A DNA stretch of 64,000 bases from Acidobacteria bacterium AB60 (GTDB lineage: Bacteria; Acidobacteriota; Terriglobia; Terriglobales; Acidobacteriaceae): NCBI GenBank assembly GCA_008682415.1, contig VANK01000005.1:310001-374000 (forward strand). The letters run 5' to 3'. Below the pieces are notes generated by a model, which saw nothing but the letters and a program-made list of their open reading frames with translations, did not search any database and was not told where the DNA came from. A program made the translations under genes and the position numbers. Of this stretch, positions 26,827 to 35,978 are shown piece by piece; the first letter of the stretch is position 1, and each line of letters opens with the position of its first letter.

Positions 26827-28398
26827 TTGCGCCGCGAAGCATCGCTGTTTTCAGACCCGTTACACGCACTCGCATTTTGGGCAGGCTGCGTGGCTGTCAC
26901 CGTCGGCGTGCTGTTGCATCTCCCCATGTTTTTGATGGGCAAATCAGAGCATTACAGGCTCGCCGGCATGCCCATGGGACTGGACATGCTCATTGGTATG
27001 GGCCTGATCATCGGCGGCACGGTAGCAACTGCTTATGGCCTTCTGCCTCCTCGCAAGACAGAGGACAAGACGCTGGAGGAGATTGCGCCGCCGGAGGATG
27101 CGCCTCTGACGCCCGCGCATTGGGTTCAGATCGTCATTCTGGCTGCAGCTCTGATCATCGACGTAATGAAGCCTGCGACCCTGGGATTCGTGATTCCCGG
27201 AATGCGGGCGGAGTATGGTCTGACGTTTGCGGGCGTGACCGTGTTACCCTTTGCCGCACTGCTGGGAACTACCGTCGGTTCCTTTATTTGGGGCTTGCTT
27301 GCGGATCTCTATGGAAGAAGGGCGACTATCCTGTTGGCGTCCGTCATCTTCATGGGAACCTCCATTTGCGGGTCCATGCCCTCCTTTGCGTGGAACATCT
27401 TCATGTGTTTCATGATGGGCGTGGGCGCCGGCGGCCTGCTTCCGGTGGCCTACGCGCTGCTGGCGGAGATTATGCCGACCCGCCACCGCGGCTGGTGCCT
27501 TGTACTGGTAGGTGGCGTCGGGTCCGTAGGTGGTTACTTTGCCACGAGCACTCTCTCAGCATGGCTGCAGCCTACCTTCGGCTGGCGCATCATGTGGCTT
27601 ATCAATCTTCCGTTGGCGTTGATCCTGATCGCGGTCAGCCCGCTTCTGCAGGAATCGGCGCGGTTTCTCCAAAGCATGGGGCGGCTGCTGGAAGCGCGTG
27701 AAACGCTTGCGCGTTTTGGAATAGCCGTTGATCGCGCCTGGACTCCTGTTGCTGCCGCCAGGCGGAAGATACCCCAATGGCCAAGCGAGCCTCCCAAAAT
27801 CTTTGGCCTGACCTGTGCACTCAGCCTTACCGCACTTTGTGTTGGTTTCGTAAACTTTGGCGTGCTTTTGTGGCTCCCAGGGAGCCTGATGCGGGAAGGG
27901 CGCACCGTGGGTGCCGCGAGCGAGTTGATCGCTCAGTCTTCGCTGATTGCCGCGCCAACCACGCTGTTGGTTTCCTGGCTGTACAGTACCTGGAGTACAA
28001 AACGAACTCTGGTGCTTACTGTAGCCATTACCACCGTGGGGCTCATTGCGATCCTGTTGCGCGATCTCGACAACCTGCCCCTTCTCTCCAGCCCCGTCCT
28101 TCCGGTAGTGTTACTGATCGTCGGTACAAGCGGGATCATTTCGGTACTCCTGCCCTACTCGGCTGAGAGCTATCCACTTCGAATCAGGGGGCGAGCAACG
28201 GGCTGGGTGGCCGGTTTCAGCAAGGGCGGCGGCCTGCTGGCGCAGGGGCTCGGGACCCTCGCACTGGTTCCGGCCCTTGGAGTGACCGCAGGCGCCGTGG
28301 CGCTTCCCTGCCTGCTCTCCATCGTCTTATTGGCCACCCTGGGGCATGAGACCCATGAACTGGACCTTCGGGACTTGGAACAACCGGCGCAGAGTTAG
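26827..28398 (+). CDS. Major facilitator superfamily transporter
   Basis: The product has about 523 residues. Two hydrophobic helices at the N terminus precede a standard 12-helix MFS core. The inter-helix 2-3 motif GLLADLYGRR and the central HRG segment (MPTRHRGWCLVLVGGVGSVGG) place it near the sugar-porter or metabolite:proton symporter group. Substrate is unknown. The frame is open from 26728, but that overlaps the TauE gene. TTG 26827 has AGGAG at 26815-26819, seven bases upstream, so it was chosen. The halogenase-like gene follows after 144 bases. Confidence 0.85.
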   Translation: MRREASLFSDPLHALAFWAGCVAVTVGVLLHLPMFLMGKSEHYRLAGMPMGLDMLIGMGLIIGGTVATAYGLLPPRKTEDKTLEEIAPPEDAPLTPAHWVQIVILAAALIIDVMKPATLGFVIPGMRAEYGLTFAGVTVLPFAALLGTTVGSFIWGLLADLYGRRATILLASVIFMGTSICGSMPSFAWNIFMCFMMGVGAGGLLPVAYALLAEIMPTRHRGWCLVLVGGVGSVGGYFATSTLSAWLQPTFGWRIMWLINLPLALILIAVSPLLQESARFLQSMGRLLEARETLARFGIAVDRAWTPVAAARRKIPQWPSEPPKIFGLTCALSLTALCVGFVNFGVLLWLPGSLMREGRTVGAASELIAQSSLIAAPTTLLVSWLYSTWSTKRTLVLTVAITTVGLIAILLRDLDNLPLLSSPVLPVVLLIVGTSGIISVLLPYSAESYPLRIRGRATGWVAGFSKGGGLLAQGLGTLALVPALGVTAGAVALPCLLSIVLLATLGHETHELDLRDLEQPAQS

Positions 28399-28542
28399 GC
28401 AGTTCCGGTAAGCCTCCACCTTTCGATTGATTGCCGCTCCCATCCAGGTTCGCTACAGTTAGCGATATGTTTTGACCCCTCCCTGTGATTCGGGGCAAGT
28501 TGTACCTCCAGATGCAATTCACCTCATTTGCACGGGTCCTGA

Positions 28543-29931
28543 ATGAGAGAGCTCCAGCAGGATAATCCGCGCATCATCGAAGCCGATGCGGTCGTGATCG
28601 GAGGAGGCCTTTCCGGCACCGCTTCTGCCATCCATCTCGCGCGTAGCGGGTTCCGGGTGCTCTGTATCGAGCAGAGAAAGGAAATTCGCGACATTGTGGG
28701 CGAATCTCTGGACTGGTCGGCGCCCGATCTCTTTGCAAATCTGGGACTGCCGATGGAGGATCTTGTCTCGAAAGAGGCAGCTACCTGGAAACGCCACATC
28801 ACCGTCGCTCTCCCAGGCGGCGCGGACCGAGAGTTTCTGCCGGGTGCTTGGCTTGCCGAGGCCCCCTGGAATGTCGAGGTGCGCACCCTGCACCTCGACC
28901 GTGCGAGGACCGATGCTTGTCTGCGCGAAGCGGCCCAACTTCTAGGGATCGCGATTTTGCATGAGCGGGTGGCCGACTTTGCGGTGCTCGATGAGCACAA
29001 CCCGCGAACCCGGCGCATTCTGGGCCTGCGCACCTCGGAGGGCACGTTCGTTCGCGCGTCGTGGTTCATCGATGCATCCGGTGCCGACGCAAGCCTGCTG
29101 GGCAAGCGGTTCGAACTCAAGTCTGTCGCCTTCGGCCCTCGTAAAGTGGCAATCTGGTCTCATCTGCCCAACGATCAGTGGGTCGAAGGCACGACCCTCT
29201 ACATGGTTCCTTCTCCGGGCGAGTACATGGAGTGGATATGGGAGATTCCCATACACCCCGGCATGAGCAGTATCGGATACATTGCTCCCGGGTCGAGCGT
29301 GAAGGCACAGCGCGCAGCCGGTGACGGAACGCAAGACATCTTGCTTCGCCAGTGCCGGACCTTCCCGCGACTACAGGATCTGATGGAGCACGGTCCAGCT
29401 CCGGAGACCGCCACGACAACCTTCCTCTGCCGCACGTACGAAGGAGTGTGCGGTGCCAATTGGGTCATCGTGGGCGAGGCCGCCTCGCAGTCCGATCCGA
29501 TTACGGGCAACGGCGTAACGGCCGCGCTTCGCCACGCCCAGGAGGCGACGGCTCTGATATGGCGTTACCGTCAGCGCGGCACGATCTCGATGAGATCGCG
29601 ATCGCAGTACAACTATCGGGTCTCGACAGTAGGCATGTACTTCAACAGTCTCATCGAGAAGCTTTTTTACCAGTCCACCCTGCGCGACCGCCTTGGGCTG
29701 TTCGCCACCGCACGCATCTACACTGTGCCTGCCTGGTTGATGAATCTCGTGTATACGCGCATGCGCCCGGCCGGATCGTGGGTACGAACGCTGGCGATCA
29801 CCTCGATTTTGAACGCCATTCGGTTCACTGCCTGGCTAGCATTTCAGGCCGGACTGGTTTTGCCCGTGCGCTTGGCACCTCGATCGCATCCAAGCATGGC
29901 GATGGAGACGGAACGTATCTATGCGATGTAA
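28543..29931 (+). CDS. FAD-dependent oxidoreductase, flavin-dependent halogenase-like
   Basis: The product has 462 residues. The FAD Rossmann motif GGGLSG lies at 20-25 with the acidic strand end CIEQR. A segment at 68-84 (LGLPMEDLVSKEAATWK) resembles the region of tryptophan halogenases that carries the catalytic lysine (here Lys83). WIWEIP at 231-236 fits the WxWxIP halogenase motif. GEAASQSDPITGNG (311-324) is the second FAD contact. Known members use FADH2, oxygen and chloride or bromide to form hypohalous acid. Without experiment it may instead be a non-halogenating monooxygenase. The stop overlaps the start of a hydrolase gene by 11 bases. Confidence 0.8.
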   Translation: MRELQQDNPRIIEADAVVIGGGLSGTASAIHLARSGFRVLCIEQRKEIRDIVGESLDWSAPDLFANLGLPMEDLVSKEAATWKRHITVALPGGADREFLPGAWLAEAPWNVEVRTLHLDRARTDACLREAAQLLGIAILHERVADFAVLDEHNPRTRRILGLRTSEGTFVRASWFIDASGADASLLGKRFELKSVAFGPRKVAIWSHLPNDQWVEGTTLYMVPSPGEYMEWIWEIPIHPGMSSIGYIAPGSSVKAQRAAGDGTQDILLRQCRTFPRLQDLMEHGPAPETATTTFLCRTYEGVCGANWVIVGEAASQSDPITGNGVTAALRHAQEATALIWRYRQRGTISMRSRSQYNYRVSTVGMYFNSLIEKLFYQSTLRDRLGLFATARIYTVPAWLMNLVYTRMRPAGSWVRTLAITSILNAIRFTAWLAFQAGLVLPVRLAPRSHPSMAMETERIYAM

Positions 29932-30784
29932 TGTGCGCGGAAAGGGCGAAGCCGTCTTGCTCATCCACGGCATGCCGACCAACGGCCGTCTGTGGGATGG
30001 AGTGGTTCGCGACCTTGCGCGACACTTCCGCTGCTTCGTGATTGATCTGCCCGGAATGGGCGGCACCTCATTCCTGCCATATAGTCCCTCCTACTTTGCG
30101 CGGGTCGTGGAGCAGATTGAGCAGGTGCGCGTCCGCAATCATGTGCAGCGCTGGCATGTTGTCGGCCACGATGGCGGCTGTGCGATCGCCGTCCAATACG
30201 CTTATGCCCACCCGAAGCGGCTTGGGTGCATGGCGCTTCTTTCTCCCGCAATCTTCCCTGACCTGGAGCCATTCTTCCTTCTCGAGCTTCTGCGTAAGCC
30301 CGTTGTCGGAGAGTGCGCGGCACCCCTCGTTCACACGTTCTTCTGGCAAGTTGCGATGAGGCGTGCCATTCCGAATCGAGAGAACGCCGCTCAGCGATCG
30401 AGCTTTCAGAGGAACTTCGCCGGAATTCTGGGCCCGTGGAAGCTGATGCGCCTGGTGCGCTGGGGACGACCGGAGACGGTGTTCCGCAGATTCCCCTCCA
30501 TGCTCAGAACACTCGATTGTCCAACGCTCGTGATTCATGGCAGAAGAGATATTCTGCCCGAATCGTTTGCCACCCGCGCTGCGGAACTGATTGCCAATTC
30601 GCGCCTTATCGAAGTGGAATCAGGGCATTTCATCCCCATCGACCAGGCTCTCGAGGTTTCCCGGAATCTGCTCGCCTATTTCAAGTCGCATGGAGCCGAG
30701 GTTGCGAAAAATTCTGGTTCTCGAGATCGGGCGCGCGGGCAGGCTCCGAGAGCAGAGCTCGTTCCGCTTCCGGCGCTCCATTGA
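29921..30784 (+). CDS. Alpha/beta hydrolase with Asp nucleophile (epoxide hydrolase/dehalogenase-like)
   Basis: A 287-residue cytoplasmic alpha/beta hydrolase. The oxyanion-hole segment is HGMPTNGRLW (from 16). The nucleophile elbow is VGHDGG with Asp84, the acid is Asp210 (HGRRDILPE) and the base His236 (SGHFIP). An Asp in the elbow, in place of Ser, is characteristic of epoxide hydrolases and haloalkane or haloacetate dehalogenases. Its ATG lies inside the end of the halogenase-like gene, so the two are translationally coupled and probably act on the same compound. The exact reaction is inferred only to that level. Confidence 0.85.
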   Translation: MRCNVRGKGEAVLLIHGMPTNGRLWDGVVRDLARHFRCFVIDLPGMGGTSFLPYSPSYFARVVEQIEQVRVRNHVQRWHVVGHDGGCAIAVQYAYAHPKRLGCMALLSPAIFPDLEPFFLLELLRKPVVGECAAPLVHTFFWQVAMRRAIPNRENAAQRSSFQRNFAGILGPWKLMRLVRWGRPETVFRRFPSMLRTLDCPTLVIHGRRDILPESFATRAAELIANSRLIEVESGHFIPIDQALEVSRNLLAYFKSHGAEVAKNSGSRDRARGQAPRAELVPLPALH

Positions 30785-30851
30785 TCTTTGAACGCTGCCG
30801 CGCCCTCGACGGTCGCTACCTGCGACAGGCAGCTCTCTTGGCGAGCGTCTC

Positions 30852-32108
30852 TTGAGTCTCCTGGTCTTCCAAATGTCGCTTATCCTGCTCGTCAGCATGG
30901 GGTGCGGAAGGATTGCGCGTATGCTGGGCCAGGCTCGCGTGATTGGCGAGATCTTCAGCGGGATTCTCATTGGGCCGTCGGTATTCGGTCGTATGGCTCC
31001 GCACCTGTTTGCGCGATTTTTCCCGCAAACCTCCTTTGCGGCGCTCGAGACCCTCAGTACGATTGGGCTGATTCTGTTCCTGTTTGTGGTCGGGAGCGAC
31101 TTGAACCTGGAGCACCTGCAGCGTCAAAAGAAGATCGCCCTGGTTGCGAGCCTTGCAAGCATCGTTTTGCCCTTCGGTTTAGCGATTGCATTTGCGCCGC
31201 TGTTTCGCGCCCGTTTCTCACCAAACGGCGTAGGCACAATACCGTTCTCGCTTTTCCTTGGCGTCTCCATGAGCATTACCGCCTTTCCGGTTCTGGCTCG
31301 CATCCTCGAAGAACGCAAAATGCAGGCGAGTTCTCTTGGAGGCACAGCCCTTCTCTGCGCCGCTGTCGATGATGTCGCCGCCTGGCTGCTGCTGGCGGTC
31401 GCGATGACCTTCATCGCCAATCAGGCCAACAGTCCTGGCATATACATTCGTTTTCTCTGGCTCGGAGCATACGTCGCTACCATGCTTTTTGTTGTAAGGC
31501 CCGTTAGCCGCTGGATCGGATCGCGTAGAGGGGATGAACGACTGTCCCACGAATTGCTCGGTTTGATGCTTGCCTTGGGACTGGCTTCTGCCGCGTTTAC
31601 TGACGCGATCGGGGTTCATCCACTGTTCGGCGCTTTTTTGGCCGGCACCTGTTTTCCCCGCATTCCCGCCTGGCAGCGGGCCCTTCGTGCCCGCACAGAA
31701 AGCGTTCTCTCCCTGGTCCTGTTGCCGTTGTTCTTTGCGCTTACCGGCCTGAGAACGCGCCTCGATCAGGTGGGCGATACCAAAGCATGGTTGTGGACCG
31801 GTTTTATTCTGCTGCTCGCCATCATTGGGAAGATGGGTGGCGCCGTCTTCGGAGCGCGTCTCACCGGCCAGGGCTGGCGGTCTTCGTTCGCTCTGGGAGC
31901 CTTGCTCAACACCCGCGGCCTGGTCGAACTCATTGTGCTGAACATCGCCTTTGATGCGCACGTCTTTTCACCAACTCTATTTACGATGCTGGTGGTGATG
32001 GCGTTAGTCACAACCAGCATCACGAGTCCGATTCTCGACTGGCTGAAGCTTCCAAACGAATGCGAGCCGAGCATCGCGGAAGACGCGACACTCCGCCAGA
32101 CGACGTAA
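30852..32108 (+). CDS. CPA2-family cation:proton antiporter
   Basis: A 418-residue protein with about 12 membrane helices. Family segments include LGQARVIGEIFSGILIGPS after the first helix, GVSMSITAFPVLARIL, CAAVDDVAAWLLLAVA (the Asp-Asp pair of antiporters) and HPLFGAFLAGTCFPR. There is no C-terminal TrkA-N domain, as in short KefB/Nha-like forms. It should exchange K+ or Na+ for protons at the inner membrane. Start is TTG 30852; no good ribosome-binding site is visible and ATG 30873 is an alternative. It lies 67 bases after the hydrolase gene and may share its transcript. Confidence 0.85.
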   Translation: MSLLVFQMSLILLVSMGCGRIARMLGQARVIGEIFSGILIGPSVFGRMAPHLFARFFPQTSFAALETLSTIGLILFLFVVGSDLNLEHLQRQKKIALVASLASIVLPFGLAIAFAPLFRARFSPNGVGTIPFSLFLGVSMSITAFPVLARILEERKMQASSLGGTALLCAAVDDVAAWLLLAVAMTFIANQANSPGIYIRFLWLGAYVATMLFVVRPVSRWIGSRRGDERLSHELLGLMLALGLASAAFTDAIGVHPLFGAFLAGTCFPRIPAWQRALRARTESVLSLVLLPLFFALTGLRTRLDQVGDTKAWLWTGFILLLAIIGKMGGAVFGARLTGQGWRSSFALGALLNTRGLVELIVLNIAFDAHVFSPTLFTMLVVMALVTTSITSPILDWLKLPNECEPSIAEDATLRQTT

Positions 32109-32358
32109 GGCTAGATCGTGGCCCGCGGCTATCCTATGTACGGAAATTTAGCGCAGAGCCCGTTGGCCGAGACCACGCCCCGAGCTGAAGCTGATTTGAA
32201 AGAGATCGCAAGACACCGGTCATCTGCTCGCATCCATCGTGCCAGGGAGCAGCGGGCATTGCGTGGAAGATGGTCCGGGCATCCATCTGCGGCGTGGAAC
32301 ACTTCGCGCCCACCAGCGCGACGCCCATGCGCGAGTCAGGGAATTGGCTTGCGAGCCG

Positions 32359-32600
32359 CTACGGCGCACTCCAGGAAAGCGCGTAAATCTCGGCACTGGC
32401 ACCGGAGTCGTGGAGCACGAGGACCTCGTCCTGCGGAGTGAGCGCAAACCAGTTGGAGCTCGGGCCGGTGGTGCGGTAATCCTTGAGATCCACGATGACC
32501 TCAGGTGTACCCCCCTTTTGGGTGATGCGGACGAACTCGCGGTCGGAATCAGCGTGTTCAAATACAGATAGCTGCCGTCGTGACCTCTTGGCGGTGGACA
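32359..32600 (-). pseudogene. Remnant of a PD40/TolB-like repeat protein C terminus
   Basis: Two minus-strand frames give pieces of one protein. The upstream frame reads DGSYLYLNTLIP, and after a frameshift near 32545-32560 the other reads DREFVRITQKGG, VDLKDYRTTG and SNWFALTPQDEVLVL, ending EIYALSWSAP. Together they resemble the last blade of the PD40 proteins common in Acidobacteriota. The rest of the gene is missing. Nothing else was seen between the antiporter stop and this fragment. Confidence 0.6.
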
Positions 32601-32655
32601 GACCTAGCCGGAAGGCCAGGCCTGTCGTGGGGTTCGGAACCACAAGTCGTCAATG

Positions 32656-34530
32656 CTATTCGTTATCGCTTCCCTTGGTTGCGTCTTTTACAGCTTCAGC
32701 GAACGGTTTGGAGTCTTTGGTGCGGTGAATGCGGCCATTGAAGACATCGTCCCATGTGATGTACGGGTACAGATGATGGTCTTGGGCTTGCTGTTCGAAT
32801 TCGGCTTTCAACTCCTCCAACTTCGTGGGGTTCTGTTTGGCCAGATTGATACGTTCAGTGTAGTCATCGTTCAGGTTGTAGAGTTCCCAAGCGCTTTCAT
32901 CAAAGGCCTGCTTGCTGGCAGCATTACCTGTAACGAAGGCATTCGGATACGGCAATTCGGCTTTCCATCCGTGATCATAGATCGATCTAGATCCATAGAT
33001 GTAGTAGTACTGCACGGTGTGGCGGGACGGAGCCTTCGGGTCGTCAATCGAATAGGCCAGTGACGTCCCCTCCACTGATTGCTGCTTGACCTCTTTGATC
33101 TGGCCAGGCGCCTTGAGGCCCACAAGATCAAGAGTCGTGGGAAAGATATCGATCACGTGGCCGTACTGTGTGCGAATTCCGCCGCGGTCCTTGATCCCCT
33201 TCGGCCAATAGACGATCAGCGGATTATGCGTTCCGCCTTCACTGTTTGCATCTTCTTTCCAGAACTTGAATGGAGTGTTGGCAGCCTGGGCCCAACCGAG
33301 CGGATAGTTTCCATTGGTCGCAGCGGACGTGCCAATCTCCCCAATCTTATTCAGGTTGTAACTGATGTTCTCTTTTTCTGATACGGGCTTCTGTGCAAAG
33401 CCCTGATCCACGACACCGTTCAGAGTTCCCTCTTTGCTGGCGCCGTTGTCGCCGATGATGACGAAGACAAGGGTGTTATCTAGTTGATGAATCTCTTTTA
33501 GATGATTGACGACACGGCCGACCTCAAAGTCCGTGTACGCGAGATATCCCGCATAGACTTCCATGAATCGCGCGTAGAGCTTCTTCTCGTCCGGCGATAA
33601 CTGATCCCACGGCTCGATGTCGGGATTGCGGTCGGGAAGCTTTGCATCGGCAGGAATGACGCCGAGCTTCTTCTGCCGTTCGAACACCTCCTCGCGATAC
33701 ACATCCCAACCTTTGTCGAACTTTCCCTTGTATTGATCGCTCCAGTATCTGTCGACCTGGTGCGGAGCATGTGTCGCGCCTGGTGCGTAGTAGAGGAAGA
33801 ACGGCTTGTCAGGAGCAGCCTTCTTCTGCCGGTCGATATAGGCAATCGCTTTATCTGTTATCTGATCACTTAAGTGCCGACCGTCGGGACGCACATGAGC
33901 CTGATCTTCGACCAGGTCCGGCTTGTACTGATCCGTCTGCGAGCCCAGAAACCCGAAGAAGTGATCAAAGCCTTTACCAGTCGGCCAATGATCGAATGGA
34001 CCCGCGTCAGTTGCCTCTTCGTCTGGAGTCACACCGTACTTACCCACCGCGAAGGTGTTGTAGCCGTTGCCGCGCAGAATCTCCGCGATGGTTCCGGCAG
34101 AAGGAGGTACCCGGCCATCCCAGCCCGGGAATCCGGCGGAGAGCACCGTATGCGAAAATCCCGATTCATGAACGGACGCGCTGTTGCGCCCGGTGAGGAG
34201 AGCGGCGCGGGTAGGCGCGCAGATAGCACACGTGTGAAAGTTTGTGTAGCGCAGGCCATTGGCGGCCAGGTTGTCGAACGTGGGCGTGGAGATGAGTCCG
34301 CCGAACGTGCTGGAGGCGCCGTAGCCCACATCGTCGAGAAGTACCCACACAACGTTCGGCGCGCCGGCTGGGGCTTTGGTTGGTTCAGGCCACCACTCCT
34401 TTGACTCTGCGAGTGTTCGGCCGACGACACCTTGATAGGGCACAGCCTCTTGAGCGTGCAAAGCGATCTTCGCACTCAATCCGAGAATGAGCGTCGAGGT
34501 CACAGCCTTCAATATGCTTTTCTCTTTCAT
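32656..34530 (-). CDS. Secreted arylsulfatase (Cys-type)
   Basis: A 624-residue sulfatase with a signal peptide (about 1-27, ending KIALHAQ). Metal ligands Asp66-Asp67 lie in VLLDDVGYG. The formylglycine site is Cys104 in the C-x-P-x-R motif (CAPTR) with downstream TGR. Further metal ligands are expected in VIIGDNGASKEG. It hydrolyses sulfate esters in the periplasm once Cys104 is oxidised to formylglycine. The open frame runs up to 34641 through the tRNA gene; ATG 34530, preceded by AGGAG and followed by a signal peptide, is the real start. A maturase gene lies upstream on the same strand. Confidence 0.93.
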   Translation of the reverse strand: MKEKSILKAVTSTLILGLSAKIALHAQEAVPYQGVVGRTLAESKEWWPEPTKAPAGAPNVVWVLLDDVGYGASSTFGGLISTPTFDNLAANGLRYTNFHTCAICAPTRAALLTGRNSASVHESGFSHTVLSAGFPGWDGRVPPSAGTIAEILRGNGYNTFAVGKYGVTPDEEATDAGPFDHWPTGKGFDHFFGFLGSQTDQYKPDLVEDQAHVRPDGRHLSDQITDKAIAYIDRQKKAAPDKPFFLYYAPGATHAPHQVDRYWSDQYKGKFDKGWDVYREEVFERQKKLGVIPADAKLPDRNPDIEPWDQLSPDEKKLYARFMEVYAGYLAYTDFEVGRVVNHLKEIHQLDNTLVFVIIGDNGASKEGTLNGVVDQGFAQKPVSEKENISYNLNKIGEIGTSAATNGNYPLGWAQAANTPFKFWKEDANSEGGTHNPLIVYWPKGIKDRGGIRTQYGHVIDIFPTTLDLVGLKAPGQIKEVKQQSVEGTSLAYSIDDPKAPSRHTVQYYYIYGSRSIYDHGWKAELPYPNAFVTGNAASKQAFDESAWELYNLNDDYTERINLAKQNPTKLEELKAEFEQQAQDHHLYPYITWDDVFNGRIHRTKDSKPFAEAVKDATKGSDNE

Positions 34531-34579
34531 GATTCTCCTGTGGATATGGTTCGTCGACAGTGGTGACGGTTTCATCTTT

Positions 34580-34655
34580 TGGAGCACCGGGCGGGAATCG
34601 AACCCGCGAATGCCGGTTTTGCAGACCAGAGCGTTAGCCACTTCGCCACCGGTGC
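34580..34655 (-). tRNA. tRNA-Cys (anticodon GCA)
   Basis: The minus strand folds as a 76-base tRNA. The acceptor stem GCACCGG pairs with CCGGTGC, the discriminator is U and CCA is encoded. The anticodon arm is CTGGT-CTGCAAA-ACCGG with GCA in the loop. The T arm is GCGGG-TTCGATT-CCCGC. It sits between the maturase and sulfatase genes in the same orientation, 57 and 49 bases from them. Confidence 0.96.
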
Positions 34656-34712
34656 TCTCCTGCTCCCGCCGCCAATACGGCAGGAGTGTTGAAACAAATA
34701 ATGGATGATTGG

Positions 34713-35978
34713 CTACTGGGGACAGCCGGGATACGCGTGCTGAGTGACAGCGGCCGACCCTGCCGCGCCTCTACGCGAGCGCGCCCACTCCATCACGCGC
34801 GCCGGCGCTCCATTGTTTCTCAGCTCATTAGTCATGAAGCGCATGTAGGGATCGATGTGATGGAAGAAATGCTTGTAGCCCGCGCAGAGATAGTTCAGCC
34901 CGTACTCTCCTGCCGTTGTCTGCGTGAACCGATGCTTCGGGCACTCGCCATTGCAGGCAAAGCGCACATCGCATTTCTGGCAGTCTGAAGGGAGCGCGGC
35001 AGCTTTCGCTGCGCCGAAGCGGGCCTGTTGCGGCGATGAAATCAGCGACTCTATCGCGCGCTCCATAATGTTTCCAAGGCGGTTTTCGGGATAGACAAAA
35101 TGATCGCAGGAGTAGAGGTCCCCATTGTGCTCAACTGCGAGAGCGCGACCGCATTCAGGTTTGAAAACGCAGAGCGATTGCGGCACTCCGTACCAGGATT
35201 CCAGTGCCACGTCGAATATCTGCACAAAGACGCCGCCAACGTCCTGAATAACCCAGGTGTCGAAAATCTGCTGCAGGAAGCGTCCGAACTGCAGCGGCTC
35301 CACGGACCAGTCAGATACCGTTGTCCTTTGCCGAGCGTGCGGCTTCAAGAGCACCAGGCCGTTGGGGTCGGGATCCTCGGCAACCTGCTCCACCACGGGA
35401 ATAAACTGAAGGTACCTGCTGCCAATCTGCTTGAGAAACCGATAGACTTCATGGGCTCCATAGGAATTCTTGCGGTTGACAACGGTAAGCGTATTGAACT
35501 CGACGCCATGTTTCTTCAACAAGTCGAGTCCGCGCATTACCCGTACGAAGGTAGGCTCGCCGCCCTTGTCCACGCGATACGCATCGTGAAGCTCTTCTGG
35601 TCCATCGATCGACAAGCCAATCAGAAACTGATTGCGCGCGAGGAATTCACCCCATTGGGTGTCAAGAAGTGTTCCATTGGTTTGCAATGCGTTTTCAATC
35701 TTCTTGCCATCTGCGTATTTCTTTTGCAGTGTGACTACGCGCTCGAAGTAGGGGACGCCTAGGAGTGTCGGTTCTCCGCCCTGCCAAGCGAACTGCACGG
35801 TGTCCAGAGGATATGTCTGAATGTACTGGCGTACATAGCTCTCCAGCACATCATCGTGCATGCGGAAGTCGCGGCCAGACCCGGCGTACAGCTTTTCCTT
35901 CTCCAGGTAGTAGCAATACGTGCAATCGAGATTGCAGATAGGCCCGTGCGGCTTGGCCATGATATGGAATGGCTTCAT
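34713..35978 (-). CDS. Anaerobic sulfatase-maturating enzyme (radical SAM, SPASM)
   Basis: A 421-residue radical SAM protein. Cys15, Cys19 and Cys22 (CNLDCTYC) bind the SAM cluster. The anSME-type N terminus (MAKPHGPICNLDC) and AWQGGEPTLLG are present. The C-terminal SPASM cysteines occur in FKPECGRALAVEHNGDLYSC, CQKCDVRFACNGECPKHR and LCAGY. It converts the sulfatase active-site Cys (or Ser) to formylglycine in the cytoplasm before export. The adjacent sulfatase, downstream beyond tRNA-Cys, is the obvious substrate. Start is ATG 35978 and length is usual for the family. Confidence 0.94.
   Translation of the reverse strand: MKPFHIMAKPHGPICNLDCTYCYYLEKEKLYAGSGRDFRMHDDVLESYVRQYIQTYPLDTVQFAWQGGEPTLLGVPYFERVVTLQKKYADGKKIENALQTNGTLLDTQWGEFLARNQFLIGLSIDGPEELHDAYRVDKGGEPTFVRVMRGLDLLKKHGVEFNTLTVVNRKNSYGAHEVYRFLKQIGSRYLQFIPVVEQVAEDPDPNGLVLLKPHARQRTTVSDWSVEPLQFGRFLQQIFDTWVIQDVGGVFVQIFDVALESWYGVPQSLCVFKPECGRALAVEHNGDLYSCDHFVYPENRLGNIMERAIESLISSPQQARFGAAKAAALPSDCQKCDVRFACNGECPKHRFTQTTAGEYGLNYLCAGYKHFFHHIDPYMRFMTNELRNNGAPARVMEWARSRRGAAGSAAVTQHAYPGCPQ

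Noticed and set aside
34531..34641. N-terminal extension of the sulfatase
   Set aside because: It would translate through tRNA-Cys; the signal peptide and ribosome-binding site fit ATG 34530.
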